A stretch of 64,000 nt of DNA from Subtercola frigoramans (GCF_016907385.1 NZ_JAFBBU010000001.1:1798001-1862000), one strand, 5' to 3'. Shown: positions 17,045 to 26,923, numbered from the stretch's first letter. Program-made: numbers and translations. The notes: generated by a model not told the origin, from the sequence alone.

Positions 17045-17470
17045 GTGTCCAACGTCAAGCCTTCGTCGCGATTCTCGGGTGCTGCGCCGAGTAACTGGCC
17101 GGGTGAGCGCCTCGGTTTTCCTGAGGAGGGTCGCGGATCCGTGGCGAGACCGGGCAGGCGCATCATCGCACTGTTGCTGGACTGGGCCGTCTGTTTTGTG
17201 ATCTACGCGGCGTTCTTCTTCGGAGACGCCTGGGCCGCGACGATCATCTTCGTTGTCGAGCAGATTGTGCTCATCGCATTCACCGGAAGCGGCTTCGGGC
17301 ATCTGCTGCTGGGGCTGCGGGTCGTGAAGGTCGACGGGACTTTTGCGGGGTGGTGGAGACCGATCATCCGGACCGGCCTGTTGATCCTGACGATTCCCGC
17401 GCTCATCTGGGATTCAGACCAGCGTGGGCTGCACGACGTCTTTGCTGGAACGGTACTCGTTCGCAAGTAA
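17045..17470 (+). CDS. RDD-family membrane protein
   Basis: This 141-residue protein has the RDD motif (RPGRRIIALLLDWAVC: Arg, then Asp in the first helix) and about three hydrophobic spans up to PALIWDSDQRGLHDVFAGT, a conserved C-terminal RDD block. The family's biochemical role is mostly unknown. The same neighbourhood (DUF4191, RDD, glnA, glnE, glnA2) is found in mycobacteria. The GTG start lies six bases after TAGAAT (17033-17038), so the transcript is probably leaderless. Confidence 0.85.
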   Translation: MSNVKPSSRFSGAAPSNWPGERLGFPEEGRGSVARPGRRIIALLLDWAVCFVIYAAFFFGDAWAATIIFVVEQIVLIAFTGSGFGHLLLGLRVVKVDGTFAGWWRPIIRTGLLILTIPALIWDSDQRGLHDVFAGTVLVRK

Positions 17471-17487
17471 CAAGATGCCTCGTTGTG

Positions 17488-18210
17488 TCAACGACCGCGC
17501 TGCGGCCGGGCTTTCAGCGGGTCGACGCCCTTGGGGATGGGCAGATTGCCAGACGCCAGGGAGCTGAGACGGTTACTCACGGCCAGCACTTCGGGCTTCG
17601 TGAGGTTGGGCTTGATCCTGGCGAGCTTTCGCGGGATGTTCTGCAGAGAGATCGAGTCTGCATCAGGCCCGACCGAGAGGAACGTGACGGGAACGTTGGG
17701 CAGCACACGAAGAACCTTACGACGTTCGTCTTCGAGCATGCGGGTCGTGCGTGACTTCGGACCCTCGCCGATGAGTACGACTCCACCTCGCCCGACGGCA
17801 CGGTAGACCGCGTCTTGCGTCTTGGCGTTGACGGCGACCGGCATCTCACTGCCTCGCCAACTGCGACGAAGTGAGCTGCGGAGCACAGCACCGACGGCAC
17901 CCGGCTGACCCTCGATCTGGCCGTAGGCAGCTGCCTCGGCGCGACGCCCGAGCAGAAGCAGGGCGAGAAGGATGCCCGCCAGCACACCTGCGACCACCCA
18001 CATGGTGATCGCAAAACCGTTGCCGTCGCCGAGCAGTAGGGCCAGAACCAGGCCGATCGCAACGGGTACGAGGATGCTCAGCACCAGGATCAGGGTGATG
18101 TTCTTGTCATAGCGGCGAGTCATTTGGAAGACTTGCCACATCTGCTTCAGACGGCCGTCTTCTTTCGGCTTTTTCGGGGTCTTTTCTTTGGAGCGTGCCA
18201 TGTAACCCAT
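17488..18210 (-). CDS. DUF4191 membrane protein
   Basis: The 240-residue protein has a basic N-terminus (KEKTPKKPKEDGRLKQMW), two adjacent hydrophobic spans (about residues 38-61 and 66-88) and a cytosolic C-terminal part with EGQPGAVGAVL, VGRGGVVLIGEGPKSR and VPVTFLSVGPDADSISL. This is the pattern of DUF4191, an actinobacterial family of unknown function usually next to lipA or glnA. The start is MGYM at 18210 or MARS at 18201; neither has a strong ribosome site. The stop lies close to the end of the convergent RDD gene. Confidence 0.85.
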   Translation of the reverse strand: MGYMARSKEKTPKKPKEDGRLKQMWQVFQMTRRYDKNITLILVLSILVPVAIGLVLALLLGDGNGFAITMWVVAGVLAGILLALLLLGRRAEAAAYGQIEGQPGAVGAVLRSSLRRSWRGSEMPVAVNAKTQDAVYRAVGRGGVVLIGEGPKSRTTRMLEDERRKVLRVLPNVPVTFLSVGPDADSISLQNIPRKLARIKPNLTKPEVLAVSNRLSSLASGNLPIPKGVDPLKARPQRGR

Positions 18211-18342
18211 GGTACCGAGTTACGCGGAGCCCGATCATCCCGGTCGACGGTCTGGTCCTTCACAACAGACGCTGTCGGCGAACTTTTCACCGTTCACCGG
18301 CCATGGATGCCCGTAGTCTCCGTGCCGATTCATTCTTGTGTC

Positions 18343-19935
18343 ATGAATCGTGCCGTCGCTCCTCTGGTTGTCAGTGTCTCGCGCTCCATCAGTTCGCGGC
18401 CGACTCGGAATCAGCTCCCTCTCGGTGGACCTGGCACAGCCGAGCTGACGCTGCAGGAGTTCTTGGAGTCGCGTGCCCTGCTGCCGGGAGAAGCGACAAA
18501 CATCCTCATACCCGTGCTTCAGTCGCTGGCGGAGGTTCACGCGGCAGCCCAGGTCAGCGGCCGGATATGTTCCGCCGACATCTGGCTCAGCGAGGCTGGC
18601 GAAGCTCGCATCCTTCCGCCGCTCGGTCACCCCCCTGGTTTCCCGGGCATCGCCTCTGCTGGTACGAGGAGACTGTCTCGCAGGTCGGATCGAGGGATGT
18701 CCCGCCGAGCGCGCGCGGCGGCGATTGCCGACTGTCAGGCATTCGTCGATCTCTGCCACCACGTCCTCTCCTTCGCCGATGTCGAAGATGAAGGTCGTCG
18801 GGAGCTCTTCGAGAAGCTCGAATGCTCTGAACGCAGGCTGCGTGGCACGCCCCGCCGAGAGCCACGCCGCCGTCACTCCGGCCGGGAGATTCGCCGTTCG
18901 GCGCCTCCCGGCGACACAGACCGCCGTCCTGTTTGGGTTCGGCATGCTCGCAAATTCGCAGCCGATTGTGAAGCCGCGCTCTTCTCTGTGGCTGAACCCG
19001 GCGCAATCGCAGCCCTGCAGCCTGCTCCGGCGCAGACGCCGACTCATTCTGCTCCAGAGGAGCCAGCCGACACAGTTGCAAACGCAACCGGAGAGTTCGA
19101 TTGGCACGCCCAGTCGGCCAGTGCACTTGCCGACATCGACAGAGCTGTCGACCGCATCCTTGAAGCAGACCGGGAGAGCCATCGCCCTCGTGCGCGCGTC
19201 ACCGAGCTTGCGACCCGCTCGAAGGAAGAGGGGGCGCGTCAGCTGACCCGCGCGTCGTCGGCTGTGAGGTCCCGGTGGAAGCTGGTGATCGTCGGCGTCA
19301 CGGTGGTCGCGGTGGCGCTTGTCGGTGCCCTCACGGCCGAGAGTTTGCCCTCCCACCCGCAGGCGTCGGGCCCCGTGCTTTCCGAAGCGATGGTGTCCAG
19401 CACACCCGCTTCAGGCGCGGGGAACAACGCTTCGGAACCTCGGGCGGCTTCGCCGGAGACCCCGTCATCACAAGCAGAGTCGTCAGCTCGGGCGAGCAGG
19501 CAATCGACAGGAGCGGCGACCGGTGACGATCCCCGTGCTGCTGCTCTGGCTCTGCTGGAAGAACGGGATCACTGTCTCTCCGGGGGTTCAGCGGCCTGCC
19601 TGGCGCACGTGGACCAGTTCCAGTCGCCTCTCCTTGCCAGCGACCAGCTTCAATTCGCACGGGGTCACCGCGTGGGGAATCAATCCACACCAGAACCTGT
19701 TGCCGGTGCGGCACCGCTACCGAGTGTTGAGGTCGTGCAGCGAACAGGGGCAGCAGCCCTCGTCAGTGTCGATCCGTGGCACGGGAATGAATCCCAGCCT
19801 GCCGGACCGGCACCCGCGGCACACAGCAAACCGGCCTCACTCCTTCTGGTGAAGGGTGAGGCCGGTTGGCGACTTCGAGAGGTCTTTCTGGCAGATCCGG
19901 TTGACGGAAGGCGCAGGACCGGAATTTCTCAGTGA
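18343..19935 (+). CDS. Unidentified membrane protein with degenerate kinase-like N-terminus
   Basis: I do not recognise this gene. It encodes 530 residues from the ATG at 18343. The first 90 residues (LTLQEFLESRALLPGEATNILIPVLQSLAEVHAAAQVSGRI...) resemble helices of a protein-kinase C-lobe with no catalytic Asp or DFG. An Arg-rich stretch follows, then one membrane span near residues 311-330 (KLVIVGVTVVAVALVGALTA), a Ser/Ala/Pro-rich linker and an outer C-terminal domain ending in SLLLVKGEAGWRLREVFLA. In the Arg-rich part (about 18830-18940) the neighbouring frame has a more GC-rich third position, so a pair of compensating frameshifts is possible. It occupies the place of lipA/lipB in related clusters. 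Confidence 0.55.
   Translation: MNRAVAPLVVSVSRSISSRPTRNQLPLGGPGTAELTLQEFLESRALLPGEATNILIPVLQSLAEVHAAAQVSGRICSADIWLSEAGEARILPPLGHPPGFPGIASAGTRRLSRRSDRGMSRRARAAAIADCQAFVDLCHHVLSFADVEDEGRRELFEKLECSERRLRGTPRREPRRRHSGREIRRSAPPGDTDRRPVWVRHARKFAADCEAALFSVAEPGAIAALQPAPAQTPTHSAPEEPADTVANATGEFDWHAQSASALADIDRAVDRILEADRESHRPRARVTELATRSKEEGARQLTRASSAVRSRWKLVIVGVTVVAVALVGALTAESLPSHPQASGPVLSEAMVSSTPASGAGNNASEPRAASPETPSSQAESSARASRQSTGAATGDDPRAAALALLEERDHCLSGGSAACLAHVDQFQSPLLASDQLQFARGHRVGNQSTPEPVAGAAPLPSVEVVQRTGAAALVSVDPWHGNESQPAGPAPAAHSKPASLLLVKGEAGWRLREVFLADPVDGRRRTGISQ
19829..19867 (+). other. Strong hairpin inside the 3' end of the unidentified gene
   Basis: AACCGGCCTCAC pairs with GTGAGGCCGGTT, continued by CCTTC/GAAGG around a TGGT loop with a single bulged T. 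It resembles a terminator but lies within the coding frame, about 70 bases before the stop and 77 bases from the convergent sucB stop. Confidence 0.55.
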
Positions 19936-19943
19936 CGTTCTGT

Positions 19944-21368
19944 TCAGATACCGAGCTTGGAGGCGAAATCGCCGCCCTCGAGGCGGTTCTTCACAGCGAC
20001 CAGGAAGCGTGCGGCATCTGCACCATCGACGATCCTGTGGTCGTAACTCAGGGCGAGGTACACCGTCGAGCGGATCGCGATGGCGTCGGAGCCGTCGACA
20101 GTCACGACAACCGGCTTCTTCGTGACGATGCCGGTACCGAGAATGGCGACCTGCGGCAGGAACACGATCGGCGTATCGAAGAGGGCGCCACGTGAACCAG
20201 TGTTCGTGAGGGTGAAGGTACCGCCACCGAGCTCGTCGGGCTTCAGCTTGTTGTCACGCGTGCGTGCAGCGAGATCGGCGATCTCCTTGGCCAGGCCGGC
20301 GAGGTCGAGTTCGCCGGCGTTGCGCACGACGGGGGTGAGAAGACCCCTCTCCGTGTCGACCGCAATGCTGATGTTCTCCTTGTCGGGGTACACGATCGAG
20401 TCGCCATCGATAGTGGCGTTGATGATCGGGTAGGCCTTCAGGGCCTCTGCGGCAGCCAGGGCGAAGAATGGGAGGAACGAAAGCTTCGTGCCGGTCTTCT
20501 CGGCGAACGACGCCTTGACGCTGTCGCGGAATGCCGCGACCTTCGTCACGTCGACCTCCACCACGCTGGTCAGCTGGGCGCTGGTCTGCATGGAGATGAC
20601 GGCGCGTTCTGCGACCACCTTGCGCAGCCGCGACATGGGCACCGTAGTGCCGCGAAGCGGCGAGACTTCCAGAGGCGCCGGCGCAGCAGGGGTTGCTGCG
20701 GAGGGCGATGCGGTCGCCGCCGGACGAGCCGCGACGGCAGCAAGCACGTCTTCCTTGCGAATGCGTCCGCCGACTCCTGTGCCGGTCACGCTGGCGAGGT
20801 CGATGTTCTGATCGTTCGCAAGTTTGCGTACGAGCGGCGTCACGTAGCCGGAGTTACTGGTGCTCTCGGCGACGGGTGCGGCGGCAACCGGTGCAGCAGC
20901 GGGCGGAGTGGGTGCAGGCGCTGCGGGTGCCGGAGCGGCAACGGGAGCCGGAGCTGCAGGAGCTGGGGCGGGCGCAGCAGGCGCCTGGGCTGCGGGAGCA
21001 GGCTCAGGCTCTGCTGGCGCAGGAGCCGCAGCTTCGGTCGGAGCATCGACGGAGGGTACTTCGGCGACAGGGGCCTGAGCGGCCTGAGCAGCTGCCTCGG
21101 GCGCCGGAGTCTCTGCAGGTGCTGCTCCCGACCCGTCACCGATGGTGACCAGCGGCGTACCCACCTCGACCGTCTCGTCTTCCTGCACCAGGATCTGCTC
21201 GATGACTCCAGCAATCGGCGAGGGGATCTCGGTGTCGACTTTGTCCGTTGACACTTCGAGAAGGGGTTCGTCGACTTCGACGCGGTCCCCGACGTTCTTG
21301 AGCCAGCGGGTCACCGTTCCCTCGGTCACACTCTCGCCGAGTGCAGGAAGGTTGACGGATTCGCTCAT
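19944..21368 (-). CDS. sucB: Dihydrolipoamide acyltransferase (E2) of a 2-oxoacid dehydrogenase complex
   Basis: E2 carries acyl groups on a lipoyl arm and transfers them to CoA. The 474-residue protein has one lipoyl domain with Lys43 in STDKVDTE, an Ala/Pro linker of about 90 residues, an E3-binding domain ([16 protein letters not shown], near 178-210), and the catalytic domain ending in [15 protein letters not shown] with His444 and Asp448. Actinobacterial E2 of this kind, often named SucB or DlaT, serves the pyruvate complex and sometimes the 2-oxoglutarate complex; the sequence alone does not decide. lpdA (E3) lies just upstream on the same strand, with a 51-base gap. Confidence 0.92.
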   Translation of the reverse strand: MSESVNLPALGESVTEGTVTRWLKNVGDRVEVDEPLLEVSTDKVDTEIPSPIAGVIEQILVQEDETVEVGTPLVTIGDGSGAAPAETPAPEAAAQAAQAPVAEVPSVDAPTEAAAPAPAEPEPAPAAQAPAAPAPAPAAPAPVAAPAPAAPAPTPPAAAPVAAAPVAESTSNSGYVTPLVRKLANDQNIDLASVTGTGVGGRIRKEDVLAAVAARPAATASPSAATPAAPAPLEVSPLRGTTVPMSRLRKVVAERAVISMQTSAQLTSVVEVDVTKVAAFRDSVKASFAEKTGTKLSFLPFFALAAAEALKAYPIINATIDGDSIVYPDKENISIAVDTERGLLTPVVRNAGELDLAGLAKEIADLAARTRDNKLKPDELGGGTFTLTNTGSRGALFDTPIVFLPQVAILGTGIVTKKPVVVTVDGSDAIAIRSTVYLALSYDHRIVDGADAARFLVAVKNRLEGGDFASKLGI

Positions 21369-21419
21369 CAGTGTGTCTCCTCTTCAGAAACAGTTCAGGT
21401 GTTGGTTTGTAGTTTATGT

Positions 21420-22793
21420 CTAGAGTGCGTGCAGCGGTTTGCCAGCAAGCGCCAAGTGCGCTTCGCCGACTGCTTCGTTCTGGGTCGGGTGGGCGTGGAT
21501 CAGCGATGCCACGTCTTCGGGGTAAGCCTCCCAGTTGACGATCAACTGGGCCTCGCCGATGAGCTCGCCGACACGAGCCCCGATCATGTGGATGCCGACG
21601 ACGGGCCCTTCGTTGACCCGAACGACCTTGACCGACCCGGCCGTTCCGATGATGTGGCTCTTGCCGTTGCCGGCGAGGTTGTAGTCGTATGACGAGACCT
21701 TGTCGGTGCCGTACTTCTCGATTGCCTTGGCTTCCGTCAGGCCGACGGAGGCGACCTCGGGATCGGAGTATGTCACCTTCGGGATGTTCACGTCTTCGAC
21801 GATCTGCGGTGCCAGCCCGGCGAGTTCCTCAGCAACGAAGATTCCCTGCTGGAAGCCACGGTGCGCCAGCTGGAGGCCGGGGACGATGTCTCCGACCGCG
21901 TAGACGCCGGGAACGCTCGTCTCGAGCCGTTCATTCGTGATCACGAAACCGCGGTCGATGGTGACTCCCGCTTCTTCGAAGCCGAGACCGGCCGTCTGTG
22001 GCCCCCGCCCGACGGCGACGAGGAGGAGTTCTGCCTCGATGGTCTTACCGTTCTCGAGCGTCACCACGACGCCGGAGTCGTTCTGCGTGACGCCCTGGGA
22101 ACGAACGCCGAGGGAGAACTCGATGCCGCGCTTTCGGAAGGCGCGTTCGAACTGCTTGCTGACCGATTCCTCTTCATTCGGCACGAGGTGCGGCACAGCT
22201 TCGATGATCGACACCTCAGACCCGAAGGACTTCCACACGCTGGCGAACTCGACACCGATGACGCCACCGCCGAGGATGGCGACCTTCTTCGGAATGAAGT
22301 CGAGCGTGAGGGCATGCTCAGAGGTGATGACTCGTCCACCGATCTCAAGCCCCGGAAGCGAGCGTGAATACGAGCCGGTTGCGAGGATCACGTTCTTGCC
22401 GACATAACTGTCGTCACCGACCTGCACCGTCTTCGGGCCCACGAGGCGGCCTTCGCCACGGATGACTGTGATCTTGCGGGCGTTGATCAACCCTTCGAGA
22501 CCTTTGAACTTGCTCGCGACGATCGCCTCGCGGTACGCCGTCACGGCAGCGAGGTCGACGCCCTCGAATGTGGTCCTGACCCCGTACTTGCCGGCCTCGC
22601 GCGACACGTCGGCCACTTCGGCCGAGTGCAGGAGCGCTTTGGTGGGGATGCAGCCTTTGTGCAGGCACGTGCCACCCAGCTTGTCCTTCTCCACCAATGC
22701 CACGCTGAAACCCAGCTGGCTGGCGCGGAGGGCGGCTGCGTAGCCGCCGCTTCCTCCGCCGAGAACGACAAGGTCAAAATTCTGCTCAGACAC
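21420..22793 (-). CDS. lpdA: Dihydrolipoyl dehydrogenase (E3)
   Basis: E3 re-oxidises the dihydrolipoyl groups of E2 and reduces NAD+. The 457-residue flavoprotein has the FAD motif GGGSGGYAAA near 12-21, the redox-active disulfide Cys43/Cys48 in GGTCLHKGCIPTK, the NAD motif GGGVIGVEFAS, the FAD motif YAVGDIV and the C-terminal catalytic HPTQNE (His435, Glu440). The start is GTG, seven bases after GGGAG. sucB follows in the same direction, giving an E3-E2 operon; pepA lies upstream. Confidence 0.95.
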   Translation of the reverse strand: MSEQNFDLVVLGGGSGGYAAALRASQLGFSVALVEKDKLGGTCLHKGCIPTKALLHSAEVADVSREAGKYGVRTTFEGVDLAAVTAYREAIVASKFKGLEGLINARKITVIRGEGRLVGPKTVQVGDDSYVGKNVILATGSYSRSLPGLEIGGRVITSEHALTLDFIPKKVAILGGGVIGVEFASVWKSFGSEVSIIEAVPHLVPNEEESVSKQFERAFRKRGIEFSLGVRSQGVTQNDSGVVVTLENGKTIEAELLLVAVGRGPQTAGLGFEEAGVTIDRGFVITNERLETSVPGVYAVGDIVPGLQLAHRGFQQGIFVAEELAGLAPQIVEDVNIPKVTYSDPEVASVGLTEAKAIEKYGTDKVSSYDYNLAGNGKSHIIGTAGSVKVVRVNEGPVVGIHMIGARVGELIGEAQLIVNWEAYPEDVASLIHAHPTQNEAVGEAHLALAGKPLHAL

Positions 22794-22888
22794 TCAAAGA
22801 CTCCCTTAGCGTTTCGTACCCGCGAAACGACCGGCCGACAACAGCAGGTCTCTCGATGGCGAGTTATTTTTTCGCCCCCCCGAGCCTA

Positions 22889-24400
22889 CTACTCGGATGC
22901 CCGGGCGAGCTTCTCCGCCACATCGAGCAAGGTGCGCACGGTGACACCGGTCGGGCCCTTCGGTGTGAACCCGTAACCCTCACCGCCGTTCACGGCGGGG
23001 CCGGCGATATCGAGGTGCGCCCAGGGGATCTGCGCTTCGCCATCGGCTGCCTTGCCAACGAACTCACGAAGGAACGCGGCGGCGATCAGCATGCCGCCAG
23101 CCGTGTTTCCCGGCTTGATGTTCTGGAGATCGGCGATGTCCGAGTTGAGCATCGGCCTGAACTCCGAGGGGATGGGCATCGGCCACAGCGTCTCGCCGAC
23201 AGCTTTAGCCGATTCGATGACGGTGTTCACGAGATCGTCGTCACCGAGAGTGCCGACATAGCGGTTTCCTAGCGCCGTCACAGACGCGCCTGTCAATGTG
23301 GCCACATCGATGATGGCGTCGGGGTGTTCCTCACTGGCCGCCACCAGGCCGTCGGCGAGCACCAGTCTGCCCTCCGCGTCGGTGTTCAGGACTTCGACCG
23401 TTCGCCCGCCGTGGATCGTGAGTACATCCCCTGGCCTGATGGCAGAGCCGGAAGGCATGTTCTCGGCGAGGCACAGCCATGCCGTGATTCGTACGGGCAA
23501 CGAGAGTGCGGCCGCCGCGAGCGTGACGGCGAGAACCGTCGCTGACCCGGTCATGTCGTTCTTCATGCCGATCATGGAGCCCGGCGGCTTCAGCGAGAGT
23601 CCGCCGGAATCGAAGGTGATTCCCTTGCCGACCAGGGCGAGGTGGCTCGACGAGACCGTTGGTTCGTACGAAACGCGCACCAGGCGCGGGCCACGCGTCG
23701 ACCCCTGCCCGACACCGAGAATGCCGCCGAACCCTTCCGCTTCGAGTTCTGCCACCTCCCACACTTTCAGCGACACCGGTAGACCCTCGGCGGCGCTCCT
23801 GGCGCGGTCGACCAGCGACTCAGGGTAGAGGTCCAGCGGCGCCTCGTTCACGAGGTCGCGCACCAGGTACACCGCCCTCGCGGTCTCGCGGGCTTCGGTT
23901 GCAGCGGCTTCCGTCCCCTCGAGGGTTGTCGGCACAACCAGGAAGTTCGCGCCGAGTTGCCGGGCATCCAACGACGCCTTTCGGTATGCGAGGTAGCTGT
24001 AGGCACCGAGAGCGGCCCCCTCGAGCACAGCGCGCACGTCGGCGGCACCCGTCACCGGCAGGGCAAGCACAAAGGAGGCGAACCCGCGGATGCGCCTCGT
24101 TGCAACGCCCGCCGCGTAGCGCAGCGATTCCGTTGTCGGCCCGGCCTGCCCCAGACCCACGACCACGATCACCTTCGCCCGGATGCCCTCCACCGAGGGC
24201 ATCCGAACGACCTCGTCCTTCTTTCCCGTGAAGCCGAGCCCGTCGAACATCGATTCGATGCTGTCGGTGACACCAGCAGGGAGTTCCTCGCTGCCGAGAA
24301 GGAAGAGTCGATCATCCGTTCGCCCTGCCGCGAGCACGAGAACATCGGCGTCGAGGTCGTGGGCGGGAGATTCTGCAACCGAAATTTCTGGAAGAGTCAT
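22889..24400 (-). CDS. pepA: Leucyl aminopeptidase (M17)
   Basis: This is a cytosolic two-metal aminopeptidase that removes N-terminal residues from peptides. The 503-residue protein has an N-terminal macro-like domain and the catalytic M17 domain with GKGITFDSGGLSLKP (Lys and Asp ligands), MKNDMTGSATVL, and the family signature NTDAEGRLVLAD. The start at 24400 gives MTLPEISV; GATACT lies seven bases upstream, so the mRNA may be leaderless. The frame remains open for 48 codons upstream, but that part looks like the complement of the divergent gene's promoter. It is divergent from the PAC2 gene. Confidence 0.93.
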   Translation of the reverse strand: MTLPEISVAESPAHDLDADVLVLAAGRTDDRLFLLGSEELPAGVTDSIESMFDGLGFTGKKDEVVRMPSVEGIRAKVIVVVGLGQAGPTTESLRYAAGVATRRIRGFASFVLALPVTGAADVRAVLEGAALGAYSYLAYRKASLDARQLGANFLVVPTTLEGTEAAATEARETARAVYLVRDLVNEAPLDLYPESLVDRARSAAEGLPVSLKVWEVAELEAEGFGGILGVGQGSTRGPRLVRVSYEPTVSSSHLALVGKGITFDSGGLSLKPPGSMIGMKNDMTGSATVLAVTLAAAALSLPVRITAWLCLAENMPSGSAIRPGDVLTIHGGRTVEVLNTDAEGRLVLADGLVAASEEHPDAIIDVATLTGASVTALGNRYVGTLGDDDLVNTVIESAKAVGETLWPMPIPSEFRPMLNSDIADLQNIKPGNTAGGMLIAAAFLREFVGKAADGEAQIPWAHLDIAGPAVNGGEGYGFTPKGPTGVTVRTLLDVAEKLARASE

Positions 24401-24477
24401 GTCAACAAGTATCGCGTTCGCTGAGGGCACTTCTCCAACCGGGGCAACGCCGTGTGCGCTCGGTTTAGAGTGGAAAC

Positions 24478-25428
24478 ATGAAGGATCCGGCAGAGTTGTA
24501 CGAACTGGCAGACGAGGTCGGCCTGATCCCGCAAGGACTGCCATTGGTGGCAGCCCTGACGGGTTTCACAGACGCCGGCGGCGCGGTCTCACAACTCGGT
24601 GAGTATGTGCTCGACACTCTGAACAATCGAGTGGTGGCCGAATTCGACGCCGATGCCCTGCTCGACTACCGAGCGCGCCGACCCATCATCTACTTCGACC
24701 AGGATCACCTGACCGACTACCAGCCACAGACGCTCCGCTTGTATCTGGTGAACGATGAGCTGGGTCAGCCATTCCTCCTTCTGCACGGGTTCGAGCCCGA
24801 TTTCAAGTGGGAGCAGTTCACGGCTGCGATTCTGCAGCTCATCGATCTCTTCCAGGTCAAGACCACGACCTGGGTCCACGCCATCCCGATGCCCGTTCCG
24901 CACACACGCCCCATCGGGGTGACGGTGAGTGGTAACCGCATCGAGCTCACTGATGCGATGTCGGTCTGGCGACCGCACACCCAGGTGCCGTCGAACGCCC
25001 TTCACCTGGTCGAATACCGGCTGGCGGAGCTTGGCCACCCGGTGACCGGATTCGTCCTTCTCATTCCGCACTACCTGGCCGATACCGAGTACCCCTCTGC
25101 TGCCGTCGCGTCACTCGAGAGCATCAGTGCGGCCACAGGGCTCATCTTTCCGACGGATCGCCTGCGCGAAGAAGGTCGTGAATTCCTGACGAAGATCGGC
25201 CAGCAGGTCGAGTCCAACTCGGAGCTCGAGAAGCTGGTCGGCACGCTCGAGGAACGGCATGACAGCTACATGCAGAATTCCGGGCTGCAGAATGCCGGAT
25301 TGAGGTCGCCGCTGACCGACGAGGACGGTGAGCTACCCTCGGCAGACGAGATCGCAGCGGAGCTCGAGAACTTCCTGGCGATCAAGCGTCGGGGCGATGA
25401 CGCCTCGCCCGGGTTCGCCGGCCTCTAG
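24478..25428 (+). CDS. PAC2-family protein
   Basis: This 316-residue protein of the PAC2 fold (proteasome-assembly chaperone-like) has AALTGFTDAGGAVSQLGEYVL at about 25-45, the block FDQDHLTDYQPQTLRLYLV, and a C-terminal helical tail with QQVESNSELEKLVGTLEERHDSYM. In actinobacteria such proteins are widespread, and a link to proteasome or folding functions is only assumed. TAGAGT stands exactly six bases before the ATG (24466-24471), so the transcript is probably leaderless. It is divergent from pepA. Confidence 0.85.
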   Translation: MKDPAELYELADEVGLIPQGLPLVAALTGFTDAGGAVSQLGEYVLDTLNNRVVAEFDADALLDYRARRPIIYFDQDHLTDYQPQTLRLYLVNDELGQPFLLLHGFEPDFKWEQFTAAILQLIDLFQVKTTTWVHAIPMPVPHTRPIGVTVSGNRIELTDAMSVWRPHTQVPSNALHLVEYRLAELGHPVTGFVLLIPHYLADTEYPSAAVASLESISAATGLIFPTDRLREEGREFLTKIGQQVESNSELEKLVGTLEERHDSYMQNSGLQNAGLRSPLTDEDGELPSADEIAAELENFLAIKRRGDDASPGFAGL

Positions 25429-25536
25429 GAGCAGGCCCTCGGTCGCCAGCCGCTGATCGTCGGCCGCTGATCGGCGGTCCCGGGTCGCAACTGCGGGGCG
25501 CTTCGGGTGTGAGGTGCATTCGGTATCATCGAATCA

Positions 25537-26850
25537 ATGAACTCCAGACGCTCGTGGGTGATCTTCGGCGTGGCCGCAATCGCCTATATTGCGGCTGTCC
25601 TGCAGAGAAGCACCCTCGGGGTGGCCGGCGTCGCAGCGTCTGACAGGTTTCAGACGTCCGCGGCAATTCTCTCGAGTCTCGCTGTCGTGCAATTGATCGT
25701 GTACGCCGCACTGCAGATTCCCAACGGGATTCTCATCGACAAAGTCGGGCCTCGCTGGCTCGTTGTCGTGGGAACCGCGGTGATGGCCGTCGGCCAGCTC
25801 ATTCTCGCCTTCTCGCCCGACATCAGCATCGCGATCGTCGGCCGGATCCTGGTGGGCGCAGGGGACTCGGCGATCTTCATCTCGGTGATCAGGCTCGTCA
25901 ACTCGTGGTTCTCGGGCCGAATCGTGCCTCAGGTCTCCCAGTGGATGGGCAATCTCGGTGCCCTCGGTCAGATTCTCTCTGCCGTGCCCTTCGCCTACCT
26001 CCTACACCTCGCAGGCTGGAGTGTCGCCTTCGCCTCTGCGGCCTCGGTTGCTGTGCTCGCCTTCGTTCTCAGCCTCATCGTGCTGCGCGACAGGCCGAAG
26101 ACGGTGATGGCGCCGCTTGCCCCGAGCTTTCGCACCGTGCTGGGGCGACTCGGCCCCACGTTGAAAAGGCCCGGTACCCAACTCGGGTTCTGGTCCCACT
26201 TCGTCACACAATCATCAGGAACCGTCTTCAGCTTGTTCTGGGGCTTTCCGTTCATGGTCTCGGCCCTCGGCTACGACACCGGCTTCGCTTCCGGGCTTCT
26301 CGTGGTAATCGTCGTGACCGGACTGATCTCCGGTCCGATTCTCGGCCTGCTGACAGCGCGGTTCCCGACTAGGCGCTCGAATCTCGTGCTGGGAATCGTT
26401 GCCATGCTCGCGATCGCCTGGAGCACTGTGCTGCTCTGGCCCGGCACTCCACCGGTCTGGCTCGTCATCCTGCTCGTCATCGCCATGGGAGTCGGAGGGC
26501 CCGGTTCACTGATCGGGTTCGACTTCGCGCGTACCTTCAACCCACCGCACACGCTGGGTTCGGCGAACGGTGTGGTGAACGTCGGTGGATTCACGGCCAG
26601 TTTCACGATGATGTTCCTCATCGGTGTGCTCCTGGATCTTCAGCACAACCTCGGGTGGAACACGAATCTGTACGACCTCAACGCGTTCAAGATTGCTTTT
26701 TGCGTGCAGTACGTCGTGATCGGGGCAGGTGTCATCTTCTTGCTGAATGCCCGAAGGCGCGCGCGTAGGCAGCTCGAGGAAGACGAGGGAATATCGGTGG
26801 CACCGCTGTGGGTTGCACTGACCGAGGCATGGACGCAAAGAAAGACTTGA
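25537..26850 (+). CDS. Major facilitator superfamily transporter
   Basis: This 437-residue integral membrane protein has about 12 hydrophobic helices. The MFS loop motif between helices 2 and 3 appears as QIPNGILIDKVGPRWLVVVG, and helix 5 has SQWMGNLGALGQILSAVPFAYLL. The overall pattern is like the nitrate/nitrite or sugar-phosphate antiporter groups, but the substrate cannot be told. The C-terminus is basic and cytosolic (NARRRARRQLEEDE). TATCAT lies seven bases before the ATG. A small hairpin at 26924-26943 follows the stop. Confidence 0.85.
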   Translation: MNSRRSWVIFGVAAIAYIAAVLQRSTLGVAGVAASDRFQTSAAILSSLAVVQLIVYAALQIPNGILIDKVGPRWLVVVGTAVMAVGQLILAFSPDISIAIVGRILVGAGDSAIFISVIRLVNSWFSGRIVPQVSQWMGNLGALGQILSAVPFAYLLHLAGWSVAFASAASVAVLAFVLSLIVLRDRPKTVMAPLAPSFRTVLGRLGPTLKRPGTQLGFWSHFVTQSSGTVFSLFWGFPFMVSALGYDTGFASGLLVVIVVTGLISGPILGLLTARFPTRRSNLVLGIVAMLAIAWSTVLLWPGTPPVWLVILLVIAMGVGGPGSLIGFDFARTFNPPHTLGSANGVVNVGGFTASFTMMFLIGVLLDLQHNLGWNTNLYDLNAFKIAFCVQYVVIGAGVIFLLNARRRARRQLEEDEGISVAPLWVALTEAWTQRKT

Positions 26851-26923
26851 CAAATCGCGGTCAGGTCAGATTGTTTCTCAATCCGTGCAATAATTAACGC
26901 TAGAGACCCGTTCTTGTATTGGG

